From positions 1 to 64,000 of the forward strand of contig NZ_MBTG01000066.1 in NCBI RefSeq assembly GCF_002027705.1: 64,000 nt of DNA, written 5' to 3'. Each line of letters opens with the position of its first letter. Position 1 is the stretch's first letter. Of the stretch, positions 52,659 through 61,178 are shown piece by piece. The notes under the pieces are model-generated. The model was not told the origin of the DNA and searched no databases. It saw only the letters and a program-made list of their open reading frames with translations. A program made the translations under genes and the position numbers. This DNA is from Paenibacillus ferrarius (GTDB lineage: Bacteria > Bacillota > Bacilli > Paenibacillales > NBRC-103111).

Positions 52659-54080
52659 ATGAGTAAAAAGACAATGTTTGAGAAAATCTGGGATAATCAC
52701 GTAATTAACCAGGAAGAAGGCAAGCCTAGCGTTATCTATATTGACTTGCAGCTAGTGCACGAAGTAACTTCTCCACAGGCGTTCGAAGGACTTCGCTTAT
52801 CGGGTCGTAAAGTTCGCAGACCTGATCTGACTTTTGCAACAATGGATCATAACGTACCAACGAAGGATCGCTTCAACATCACAGATCCAATTTCCAAACA
52901 ACAAATTGATACGCTTTCCCAAAACTGCCGTGATTTCGGCGTTACGTTGTTCGACCTAGACAGCATCGACCAGGGTGTCGTGCACGTTATGGGTCCAGAA
53001 CTTGGCCTTACACACCCAGGTAAAACGATCGTTTGCGGCGATAGTCATACTTCGACTCACGGTGCGTTTGGTGCGCTTGCTTTCGGTATCGGAACAAGTG
53101 AAGTTGAACACGTGCTTGCTACGCAAACGCTGCAACAATCCAGAGCGAAATCTTTGGAAGTGCGTATTACAGGTAGCTTGAAACCAGGCGTTACAGCCAA
53201 AGATTTGATCTTAGGCGTCATTGCCAAATACGGCACTGATTTTGCAACTGGTTATGTTATTGAATACACAGGCGAAGCAATCCGTGGTCTTTCCATGGAA
53301 GAGCGTATGACCGTTTGTAACATGTCCATTGAAGGTGGAGCAAGAGCAGGTTTGATTGCTCCTGACGCAACGACTTTCAACTATCTGCGTGGTCGTGAGT
53401 ATGTACCGCAAGGTGCTGATTTCGATGCAGCGGTAGCAGAATGGGCTACGCTTGTTACTGACGAAGGCGCTGAATATGATTGGGTATTGGAATTTGACGC
53501 GGATACGTTGATCCCGCAAGTAACCTGGGGAACTAGCCCAGGCATGGGTACTGGCGTTAACGCACTTGTTCCGGATCCACAAAGCTTCGAAACCGAGAAT
53601 GAACGCAAAGCTGCTGAAAAAGCGCTTGAATATATGGATTTAACACCAGGCACACCGATGACGGACCTGAAAGTTGATTATGTTTTCATCGGCTCCTGTA
53701 CGAACGGTCGTATTGAAGATCTTCGTGCCGCTGCCAAAATTGCTCAAGGCTACACTGTTGATCCTAGCGTGACCGCGATCGTCGTTCCAGGCTCAGGCCG
53801 TGTGAAAATTCAAGCTGAAAAAGAAGGCTTGGACAAAATATTCTCAAACGCAGGCTTCGAGTGGCGCGATGCAGGATGCAGCATGTGTCTGGCGATGAAC
53901 CCAGACGTACTGCAACCAGGTCAACGTTGTGCATCCACATCCAACCGTAACTTCGAAGGTCGTCAAGGCCGCGGCGGACGCACGCATCTGGTTTCACCAG
54001 CTATGGCTGTTGCTGCAGCGATCAAAGGTCATTTCTACGATGTTCGTGATTGGGAAATCAAAGAATACCAACAAGCTTAA
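52659..54080 (+). CDS. leuC: 3-isopropylmalate dehydratase large subunit
   Basis: This 473-residue aconitase-family subunit isomerises isopropylmalate in leucine synthesis. Cluster cysteines are in [12 protein letters not shown] near residue 347 and [12 protein letters not shown] near 408-411. [20 protein letters not shown] near 128 is the substrate-site signature. AAGAGGTGA precedes the ATG. leuCD stands alone here rather than within an ilv-leu operon. Confidence 0.97.
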   Translation: MSKKTMFEKIWDNHVINQEEGKPSVIYIDLQLVHEVTSPQAFEGLRLSGRKVRRPDLTFATMDHNVPTKDRFNITDPISKQQIDTLSQNCRDFGVTLFDLDSIDQGVVHVMGPELGLTHPGKTIVCGDSHTSTHGAFGALAFGIGTSEVEHVLATQTLQQSRAKSLEVRITGSLKPGVTAKDLILGVIAKYGTDFATGYVIEYTGEAIRGLSMEERMTVCNMSIEGGARAGLIAPDATTFNYLRGREYVPQGADFDAAVAEWATLVTDEGAEYDWVLEFDADTLIPQVTWGTSPGMGTGVNALVPDPQSFETENERKAAEKALEYMDLTPGTPMTDLKVDYVFIGSCTNGRIEDLRAAAKIAQGYTVDPSVTAIVVPGSGRVKIQAEKEGLDKIFSNAGFEWRDAGCSMCLAMNPDVLQPGQRCASTSNRNFEGRQGRGGRTHLVSPAMAVAAAIKGHFYDVRDWEIKEYQQA

Positions 54081-54107
54081 TTTTGGTTGATTAAGGAGAA
54101 TGAAAAC

Positions 54108-54713
54108 ATGGAAGCTTTGAAACAACATACAGGTCTAGTTGGTCCCGTGGACCGTGTAAACGTAGATACAGATGCTATTATCCCTAAGCAATTTCTTAAA
54201 AGAATCGAGCGTTCCGGCTTCGGGCAATTCCTTTTCTTCGAATGGAGATGGGATGAAGCGGGGAATGTTATTGAGAGTTTCCCTTTGAACCAAGAACGTT
54301 TCCAAGGAGCATCGGTCTTGCTCTCCAGAGCCAACTTCGGTTGCGGATCTTCCCGTGAGCACGCGCCTTGGGCGATTCAAGATTTTGGATTCCGCGTTAT
54401 TATCGCACCTTCCTACGCGGATATTTTCTACAACAACTGTTTTAAAAACAGCATTTTGCCAATCAAGCTATCGGAAGAGCAAGTGGATGATCTATTTGCC
54501 CGTACAGCGAAATATGATGGCTACAAGCTGAGTGTCGATCTTGAAAACAACAAGCTGACAGATGAGCATGGCTTGGAAATTACGTTCAACATTGACGAGC
54601 ACCGTCGTCAATTCTTGCTGCAAGGCTTGGATGACATCGGTCTGACGCTGCAGCATGAAGACAAAATCACTGCCTATGAGCAAGCTCACCAAAAACGTTT
54701 AGCTTACAAATAA
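54108..54713 (+). CDS. leuD: 3-isopropylmalate dehydratase small subunit
   Basis: This 201-residue swivel-domain partner of LeuC shows [40 protein letters not shown] and [23 protein letters not shown] 54108 follows AAGGAG by 9 bases; the TTG at 54087 lies before that site and is unlikely. It begins 27 bases after leuC. Two terminators follow. Confidence 0.96.
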   Translation: MEALKQHTGLVGPVDRVNVDTDAIIPKQFLKRIERSGFGQFLFFEWRWDEAGNVIESFPLNQERFQGASVLLSRANFGCGSSREHAPWAIQDFGFRVIIAPSYADIFYNNCFKNSILPIKLSEEQVDDLFARTAKYDGYKLSVDLENNKLTDEHGLEITFNIDEHRRQFLLQGLDDIGLTLQHEDKITAYEQAHQKRLAYK

Positions 54714-54725
54714 GCTTTAACTGAT

Positions 54726-54764
54726 AGCGTAATTCATGGGAATTTCCATGGATTGCGCTTTTTT
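54726..54764 (+). terminator. Rho-independent terminator after leuD
   Basis: AGCGTAATTCATGG pairs, with G-U and one mismatch, to CCATGGATTGCGCT, then T residues. Confidence 0.8.
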
Positions 54765-54789
54765 GCAGGTTCGAAACCTGCTATGAGAC

Positions 54790-54828
54790 AACAACCCGTT
54801 GGCCGATCAGCCAATGGGTTGTTTTTTT
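54790..54828 (+). terminator. Second Rho-independent terminator after leuD
   Basis: AACAACCCGTTGGC pairs with GCCAATGGGTTGTT around a 6-base loop, then seven T residues. A separate small hairpin GCAGGTT/AACCTGC lies between the two terminators. Confidence 0.9.
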
Positions 54829-54923
54829 CGTTCTATTTTGCAACTTTTGGTAGTTTGCTACGTCTAATAGATTACCAGATTGTCGAACGAACGGAGGTTT
54901 TGCTGTCGGGAGAGTGCCTAATT

Positions 54924-54932
54924 TGATATAAT
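54924..54932 (+). promoter_or_regulatory. Extended -10 promoter of the amidase gene
   Basis: TGATATAAT, a perfect -10 with an extended TG element and a poor -35, lies 86 bases before the start codon. Confidence 0.55.
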
Positions 54933-55017
54933 TGACATGCTGCTGCTAGATTTAAAAGATAGATTTCCAAATGACAAAGCTAATATCCACAATTCCGACA
55001 TTACATAGAGGTGAATG

Positions 55018-56514
55018 ATGAAATTTCCTGCATTTTGTTTATTCTTGTTTGTTTGCATGCTGCTCCTGCCAACTTATGCGCTTGGCGCAGAATCCCCCGC
55101 TGCTATTAAACTTTTTATGAATGAGAAAAGATTGACTTCTACGGAAGTAGAACCCCGCATCGTTAGTGGAAATACCATTGTGCCTGTGCGAATTATTGTT
55201 CAAGAAATCGGAGCCAAAGTAACGTGGGACCCAGCTGCCCGCAAAGTGACGATTGTCAAGGATGATGTTAATATCCAACTGGTCATTGATAACAAGACTG
55301 CCGTTATCAACGGCAAAAAAGAAACGATGGAAGTAGCGCCGATCATTGAAAATGGAAATACCATGCTGCCTCTTAGTTTCATTGGTTCCAGAATGGGTAT
55401 TGAATTTAAGTGGGACGCGTTAACGTCTTCCGTCCATATGTTCAAAAAAGATGATACCGACTCCAAACCAGTAACGGCTCCTGTTGACAAAGGGGATGGG
55501 AATCAGCCGGGGACTTCGAAACCGACAGCGCCGCCAACAGTGGCGCCAACGAAACCAACTTCACCCCCAACTGTGCCTACAACTTCACCCCCAACTGCAC
55601 CTCCAACTGGGGATGAGAACGGGATAAAGCCACCTGATCCCAATGTTCATTTGTTGAACTTGATTCAGCTTACGGAAAAGGATTTGATTGTGAACGCCAA
55701 GGACGGAGCGCTAACGCCAACCGTGTTAAAATTATCCAATCCCAATAGAATTGTATTCGATTTCCCGAATACGAAATTGGATGAATCCCTCCAGAAGCTG
55801 CTTGTTAATAATTCCGGTGAATTACCGTCCAAGCACCCGCTAGTTCAGAAAGTGCGTTTTTCCAATTTCGCGGATAACCCTGCTACCGTAAGGATTATTC
55901 TTGATTTGAAAGCACCAGCGGACTATAAGTCACAAACTTCAAAACTTCCTAATCAATGGACAGCTACGATAGCTGAACACCAATTAACGGTCGTTATTGA
56001 TGCTGGACACGGTGATCAAGATCCGGGAGCTCTGTCCATTACCGGAAAGCACGAGAAGGAATTTACACTTGCAACAGCGAAGAAGGTAGAGAAGCTGCTT
56101 GCTCAAGATAAGCGGGTTGTTGTGATGATGACGAGATCCGATGATACGTTCATACCTCTGGATAACCGAGTTTCTTTTGCCAATGACAACATGGTAGATC
56201 TATTCCTCTCCATTCATGGGAATAGTGCCAAATCAACCGTAACAGGAACGGAAACGTATTATAACAGACCGGAAAGCATAGATTTTGCCAATGTCGTGCA
56301 TGAGAAAGTGGTGGCAGCGACGGGATTCCCTGATCGCAAGGTACGCCAAGCGGATTTTCGCGTAATTACCAAAACAACAATGCCAGCTGTCCTGGTAGAA
56401 GTGGGATATTTGTCTAATAAAAGTGATGAATCTGCCATGTACAAAGAAGCTTTTCAAGACAAAGTAGCCGCTTCCCTCGTAGCTGCAATCAAAGAATATT
56501 TGAACCTCAAATAA
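55018..56514 (+). CDS. N-acetylmuramoyl-L-alanine amidase with stalk and AMIN domains
   Basis: This 498-residue secreted protein has a signal peptide (about 1-25, ending ALGA), a copper-amine-oxidase N-like stalk domain (30-145), a Pro/Thr-rich linker (about 155-205), an AMIN domain (about 210-310) and an Amidase_3 catalytic domain (from VVIDAGHGDQDPGA near 328, with zinc ligands His and Glu there and in SIHGNSA, and catalytic Glu in VLVEVGYLSN). It cleaves the peptide side chain from peptidoglycan. ATG 55015 and 55018 are both possible; AGAGGTGA is close to each. Confidence 0.94.
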   Translation: MKFPAFCLFLFVCMLLLPTYALGAESPAAIKLFMNEKRLTSTEVEPRIVSGNTIVPVRIIVQEIGAKVTWDPAARKVTIVKDDVNIQLVIDNKTAVINGKKETMEVAPIIENGNTMLPLSFIGSRMGIEFKWDALTSSVHMFKKDDTDSKPVTAPVDKGDGNQPGTSKPTAPPTVAPTKPTSPPTVPTTSPPTAPPTGDENGIKPPDPNVHLLNLIQLTEKDLIVNAKDGALTPTVLKLSNPNRIVFDFPNTKLDESLQKLLVNNSGELPSKHPLVQKVRFSNFADNPATVRIILDLKAPADYKSQTSKLPNQWTATIAEHQLTVVIDAGHGDQDPGALSITGKHEKEFTLATAKKVEKLLAQDKRVVVMMTRSDDTFIPLDNRVSFANDNMVDLFLSIHGNSAKSTVTGTETYYNRPESIDFANVVHEKVVAATGFPDRKVRQADFRVITKTTMPAVLVEVGYLSNKSDESAMYKEAFQDKVAASLVAAIKEYLNLK

Positions 56515-56581
56515 GAGACGAGAGCTTATATGCAGCTTTCGAAGTTAGTTTTGCTATGCAAAACGCTAAGGAGTGAGTGAG

Positions 56582-57166
56582 ATGACCAAAACAAGACGCC
56601 TGTTCCATGGGGTTCTGCTTGTAAGTGCCATCACGTTATCGTTAACTGCCTGTGGTCAGAAGCCGCAAATGATAGGTGGAGCTACACCTCCAACTACGGA
56701 TGCGCCTCTAGCAACACCGGTGGCACCAAGTCCTACACCAATCCCGTCCCCAACACCTGATCCGTTGAAACAGAAGACGGTGAAAGCTTTTTACAGTGAT
56801 CAGGACGAGATGAAGCTTGTTGAAAAAGAAGTCACAATCAGCTACAAGCTGGATTCCGATGTCTATGAAGCCGCTTTGAAGGCGCTCAAAAAGAGTGATG
56901 ATCCGAAAGCCGTTTCGTTATTTGACGATTTGACATTCACGAGCATAGCTTTTGACAAAGCTAAGGGTGAACTTAAAATCGATCTCAAATTCGGACCTAA
57001 GACACAACTAGGCGCCCCGGGCGAGGAGTTGTTTTTGCAAGCTTTGAAGAAAACCGTTTTTCAATTTCCGGAAGTGAAAACCTTGTATGTCCTGAAAGAC
57101 GGCAAACAAGTCGATAGTTTAATGGGTCATATAGAGCTTCCGTATCCGATTAAACGACCTAACTAA
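56582..57166 (+). CDS. GerMN-domain lipoprotein
   Basis: This 194-residue lipoprotein has a signal peptide with lipobox LTAC (Cys near residue 24), a Pro/Thr-rich linker (about 40-65) and one GerMN domain (about 70-190). GerMN domains occur in the spore germination protein GerM and in cell-wall lipoproteins. AAGGAG precedes ATG 56582. It follows the amidase gene by about 70 bases, and a link to wall turnover or sporulation is plausible. Confidence 0.88.
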   Translation: MTKTRRLFHGVLLVSAITLSLTACGQKPQMIGGATPPTTDAPLATPVAPSPTPIPSPTPDPLKQKTVKAFYSDQDEMKLVEKEVTISYKLDSDVYEAALKALKKSDDPKAVSLFDDLTFTSIAFDKAKGELKIDLKFGPKTQLGAPGEELFLQALKKTVFQFPEVKTLYVLKDGKQVDSLMGHIELPYPIKRPN

Positions 57167-57195
57167 ATGGAGTAGCAGAGGAGTCAATATCAACG

Positions 57196-59922
57196 ATGAA
57201 AAATAAGAAATTGGCAAGTGCAATTGTAAGTTCATTAATCGTAACAAGTCTTGCGGGAACGCCGGCATTGGCTGCAAATACGACGCCAAACTCAACATCC
57301 CCAGCTAATAATGTGAAAACTTCTTTTCCAGATGTGAGTTCAGACTATTGGGGCATTCGTCATATTTCCAAACTAGCTTTAGAGGGCGTTATTGATGGAT
57401 TTGAGGACGGAGCCTACCGCGCTGAAAATTCGGTTACGCAGCAGGATGTACTGATTATGGCAACGCGCATGATGGGCCTTCAAGGTGATGTCGATGCCAT
57501 GACGAATTCAACGATTTTCCCTGACTTCATGTTAGTGGATAATTATGCACGCAATTATGTCGCTATCGCTCTTCAGAAAGGCTTAATCACCAATGAAGAA
57601 GAGAAACAAAGAAGCCTGGATGAGAAGTCCAAAGAAAAGTGGGGCGAACGGAAAGCAACCCGAGAATGGGTAGCTGAAGTCGTGGTCCGTGCAATTGGCA
57701 AAGGTGCGTTAGCTCAAAGCATGTCAACGACGCCAACTACGTTTAAAGATAATAATTCCATTAGCAGCACAACGTTAGGGTATGTGAATGCGGCGGTTTC
57801 GCTGAAAATCGTAGATGGCTTTGAGGATGGCAGCTTTCAGCCTAAAGGTGTTGTCACGCGCGCACAAATGGCAGCGTTTCTGAGCCGTTCTCAGAAGAAT
57901 TTGGCTACACTGCCATCGCGTGTCGTCAAAGGCTATTTAACCTCGCTAACAAGCGGCAGTATTGGTCTTATGGATAAAGACGGCAATACAAGCACATACA
58001 AACTGTCGTCAAACGCTGTATTCTACGGCAACAAGAATGACACGGCAATTGAAGCGAATACGAATACGTTTCAGGAAACATATGAAGTGTCTATCGTTCA
58101 AGTAAATGGAACAGCTTACTATGTGGAAATTCTCAGCGATGAGCTTCAACTGGATATCAAAGAAGGCAAGCTGCTCAAGCTGAATTTGGGGACGATGAAA
58201 GCTACGCTCGATGACTACGAAAGTTATGATCTGGCTACAGACGTTAGCATAACCGATACAAAAGGTCGTGGAATGAGCCTTGGAGAGATTGTCCCGGGCA
58301 GTACACTTCAACTGCGTAAAAGCAAGATTGTAAAAACGGATAAATATACATCTGTTGTTGTAAAGCAGGTTCCCGTTAACAAGACAGCAACAGGTACCAT
58401 CCAGAACATTAACAAAGATACGATGCAAGTTACCCTTCTGGAATTAACTTCCGGTGAAGCTGAAACGTATACTTTCTCCAGCAGTTTGATTGCAACGTTG
58501 GCAGATAACAGTTTAGTCGATATTAATTCCTTGCATGTTGGGGACACGATTGATTACACTGTCAAAAACAGTGAGGCTGTTAAGATTGTTGTTAAAAAAC
58601 AGGCAGACGTTGGTGTCAGCATAGAGGGAACGCTTAAAGGGCTAAGTGATGATAAAACTTATCTGACAATTACTAAGACATCAGGCTCCGCGCTTGCCGC
58701 CTATTTACTTGCAGATAATGTCCAAGTTCAAATCAATGGTTTAACGTCGCCTAGTATCTATGACATTGCTCCTGGCGATCAGTTGAAGCTTGATGTACTG
58801 AATAATAAGGTTACCTTAATAACGGTGACGAATCGTTCGATTGATAATTTGTACTTTGCCAAAATTGACAACTATAATGCAACGTCGAAATTACTAACCG
58901 TTATTGATAACATGGGTATTCCGCACGCTTATAAATTAACGGATACGGTTTCTATTTCTTACGCGGGGCAAACACTTCCCTTCTCAAATTTCAACAGTAC
59001 ATTTACTGCTGGGAAATATGTTGATTTATTAGTTTCTAAGAGCAACGTAACACAAATTAAAATGTCCCAACAGCTGGATGGTGCGCTGACACAATTAAAT
59101 CTGCAAACCAACGATGTTACGTTGAAAACAGACAGTGGTCAAAGCTTGACGTTCAAGCTTACTTACGCGCCGCAAGTCGAACTGGCTAATAAGCAGAACA
59201 GCAAATTGTCTGATTTAAAAGTAGGCGATAATGTAAGCTTAATGCTCAGCTTTGATCAAAATATTGTCACGAAAATTGTGACAAGCAAGATGGGACTTTA
59301 TAAAACAGCGATTGTAAACATCAACAGCAAACAACTTACGGTGACCGATGAGGCGAATAACTCGTATACGATTTCCTTAGAGGGTGTTCCAATTGTCAAA
59401 GCAGACCAAACTTCAGGAGCGATTTCCGATTTCGCCATTGATGATTACGTGAGATTAACGTTCAAAGGGCTTGCTGTTTTGAAAGCAGAAATCAATAGCC
59501 CAATTCGCGGTAAAGTAACAGGTGTCAATGCAGCTAGCATGAGTTTAACGGTTCAGGATTTCGCAGGCAGAAATCAAGTCGTTAGCGTGGGCAGCAACTA
59601 TGGCGTCAAGATGAACGGTGGTTTGGATCTTAGCTTCGCTTCCATCAAAGTTGGCGATCGCGTTCAGGTGATGAAGGATGCGAGTGACAAGGTGATTATT
59701 CAAGTTGCTGCTGCCTTAAAGCGTGAAGTGGACAATTTTAATAGCATCGTAAATCAATTTAATTTCAAATCAACAAGCGCCGGAGACAAAACGTCCTATA
59801 ATCTTTTCCCAAGAGCGTATTACCATAAAGGGACAGATGTTGTGGTTCCAACTGCTTTTGTAAGTGGAGATCAAGTCATGATTTATGTCCTGGATAATAA
59901 AATTGTCGAGATTGAAAAATAA
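57196..59922 (+). CDS. S-layer homology domain surface protein
   Basis: This 908-residue secreted protein has a signal peptide ending near ALAA (residue 27). Three SLH domains follow (about 44-97, 110-150 and 180-238; the clearest are FPDVSSDYWGIRHISKLALE and VDGFEDGSFQPKGVVTRAQM), which bind pyruvylated wall polymer. The remainder is at least seven beta-rich repeats of about 60-65 residues with a pattern like GxIxxINxxxxxVTLxxxxG followed by a TYxLSxx strand. No catalytic motif. It may be a surface scaffold. A terminator follows. Confidence 0.92.
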   Translation: MKNKKLASAIVSSLIVTSLAGTPALAANTTPNSTSPANNVKTSFPDVSSDYWGIRHISKLALEGVIDGFEDGAYRAENSVTQQDVLIMATRMMGLQGDVDAMTNSTIFPDFMLVDNYARNYVAIALQKGLITNEEEKQRSLDEKSKEKWGERKATREWVAEVVVRAIGKGALAQSMSTTPTTFKDNNSISSTTLGYVNAAVSLKIVDGFEDGSFQPKGVVTRAQMAAFLSRSQKNLATLPSRVVKGYLTSLTSGSIGLMDKDGNTSTYKLSSNAVFYGNKNDTAIEANTNTFQETYEVSIVQVNGTAYYVEILSDELQLDIKEGKLLKLNLGTMKATLDDYESYDLATDVSITDTKGRGMSLGEIVPGSTLQLRKSKIVKTDKYTSVVVKQVPVNKTATGTIQNINKDTMQVTLLELTSGEAETYTFSSSLIATLADNSLVDINSLHVGDTIDYTVKNSEAVKIVVKKQADVGVSIEGTLKGLSDDKTYLTITKTSGSALAAYLLADNVQVQINGLTSPSIYDIAPGDQLKLDVLNNKVTLITVTNRSIDNLYFAKIDNYNATSKLLTVIDNMGIPHAYKLTDTVSISYAGQTLPFSNFNSTFTAGKYVDLLVSKSNVTQIKMSQQLDGALTQLNLQTNDVTLKTDSGQSLTFKLTYAPQVELANKQNSKLSDLKVGDNVSLMLSFDQNIVTKIVTSKMGLYKTAIVNINSKQLTVTDEANNSYTISLEGVPIVKADQTSGAISDFAIDDYVRLTFKGLAVLKAEINSPIRGKVTGVNAASMSLTVQDFAGRNQVVSVGSNYGVKMNGGLDLSFASIKVGDRVQVMKDASDKVIIQVAAALKREVDNFNSIVNQFNFKSTSAGDKTSYNLFPRAYYHKGTDVVVPTAFVSGDQVMIYVLDNKIVEIEK

Positions 59923-59945
59923 GCTTTGAACAAATTTGATTGCTT

Positions 59946-59992
59946 ATCCGTCTGTAAATTAGAAGCAAAACTTCTATGACAGGCGGATTTTT
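59946..59992 (+). terminator. Rho-independent terminator after the SLH gene
   Basis: ATCCGTCTGT with TAGAAG pairs with CTTCTA and ACAGGCGGAT, then T residues. Confidence 0.88.
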
Positions 59993-60117
59993 ATTCATTT
60001 TAAAAATAAATATGGCATTTTTTTAGAAAATGTTCGCATTTTGACGCTTTCAAGCATTGATTCTACCCGCACAATTCGATAAACTGGAGAATATTACGTC
60101 CCTAAGGAAGTAAAGAC

Positions 60118-60789
60118 ATGACGCAGAAGATTGTAAGGCATATTTTGGATACCATCGCTGATCTCTTTCCGGATGCACATTGTGAGCTGCGCCACAGCAA
60201 CCCTTTCGAACTTACGATAGCGGTACTGCTATCAGCGCAATGTACCGATGAAACCGTGAATAAGGTGACATTGGATTTATTTCAGAAATATAAGACGCCT
60301 GAGGATTATCTGGCTGTTCCGCTTGAGGAGCTTGAGCAAGATATTCGACGGATTGGACTATTTCGAAATAAGGCAAGTAATATTCAAAAATTGTGTCGAC
60401 TGTTACTGGACAAGTTTGATGGCGAAATTCCAGAAAAACACGAGCAATTGGTCGAGCTTCCTGGCGTAGGCCGCAAAACCGCTAATGTCGTCGTATCGAA
60501 TGCTTTTGGTGTCCCTGCTATTGCGGTTGACACACATGTTGAGCGAGTCTCGAAAAGGCTGGGATTGGTTGGCTGGGACGACTCGGTACTAGAGGTTGAG
60601 AAGAAGCTGATGAAGAAGGTTCCGCGAGAGGAATGGACACTAACCCATCATCGTCTAATCTTTTTTGGTCGTTATCACTGTAAAGCACAGAACCCGATGT
60701 GCACGGTATGCCCTTTATTGGATGTATGCCGTGAGGGCAAGAAGCGTATGAAATCAGGCCCAATTAGGAAAACTATTACAAACAAATGA
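60118..60789 (+). CDS. nth: Endonuclease III
   Basis: This 223-residue DNA glycosylase and AP lyase removes oxidised pyrimidines. The helix-hairpin-helix LPGVGRKTANVV contains the catalytic Lys, and Asp is in VDTHVERVSKRLG. The C-terminal cysteines C-x6-C-x2-C-x5-C (CKAQNPMCTVCPLLDVC) bind [4Fe-4S]. AAGGAAG precedes the ATG. Confidence 0.97.
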   Translation: MTQKIVRHILDTIADLFPDAHCELRHSNPFELTIAVLLSAQCTDETVNKVTLDLFQKYKTPEDYLAVPLEELEQDIRRIGLFRNKASNIQKLCRLLLDKFDGEIPEKHEQLVELPGVGRKTANVVVSNAFGVPAIAVDTHVERVSKRLGLVGWDDSVLEVEKKLMKKVPREEWTLTHHRLIFFGRYHCKAQNPMCTVCPLLDVCREGKKRMKSGPIRKTITNK

Positions 60790-60815
60790 TATGCAGACAA
60801 AGGATGGGATTTAAA

Positions 60816-61091
60816 ATGAAATGCATCGCCGTATACACCAATAGTTTTGAACTGTTCTCTGATATTTTTGAACAAGTGATTAATACACCATTAGCCGATA
60901 ATGAGGAAAAAGTCATTGAAGGTGTAACAGTCAGTGAATCAGGTGAGGTTCCTCAGAATTACATAGACAAAATGAAAACAAAAACTGAAGTTGTTGTCAT
61001 GAAAGTAAGGGATTCAGACATTACAATTTTGCAACACCGCGATGTTTTTGAAATTTTCTTACCGGAAAAAGAAAAAGCCGTCATGTCCTAA
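60816..61091 (+). CDS. Hypothetical protein downstream of nth
   Basis: This 91-residue cytosolic protein begins MKCIAVYTNSFELFSDIFEQ. ATG 60816 is preferred because AAAGGATGGG lies 7 bases upstream; the frame extends back to overlap nth. I recognise no domain. The alternating strands and the acidic middle look like a small alpha/beta fold. A terminator follows. Confidence 0.75.
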   Translation: MKCIAVYTNSFELFSDIFEQVINTPLADNEEKVIEGVTVSESGEVPQNYIDKMKTKTEVVVMKVRDSDITILQHRDVFEIFLPEKEKAVMS

Positions 61092-61097
61092 ACAACG

Positions 61098-61122
61098 AAA
61101 TCTCCCTTTGGGAGATTTTTTT
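61098..61122 (+). terminator. Rho-independent terminator
   Basis: AAATCTCCC pairs with GGGAGATTT around TTTG, then T residues. Confidence 0.9.
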
Positions 61123-61178
61123 CTGTGTCGTGAAGGACACGTTTAGCTAGAACGGTGAATAAGGAGCGGAATGGACGA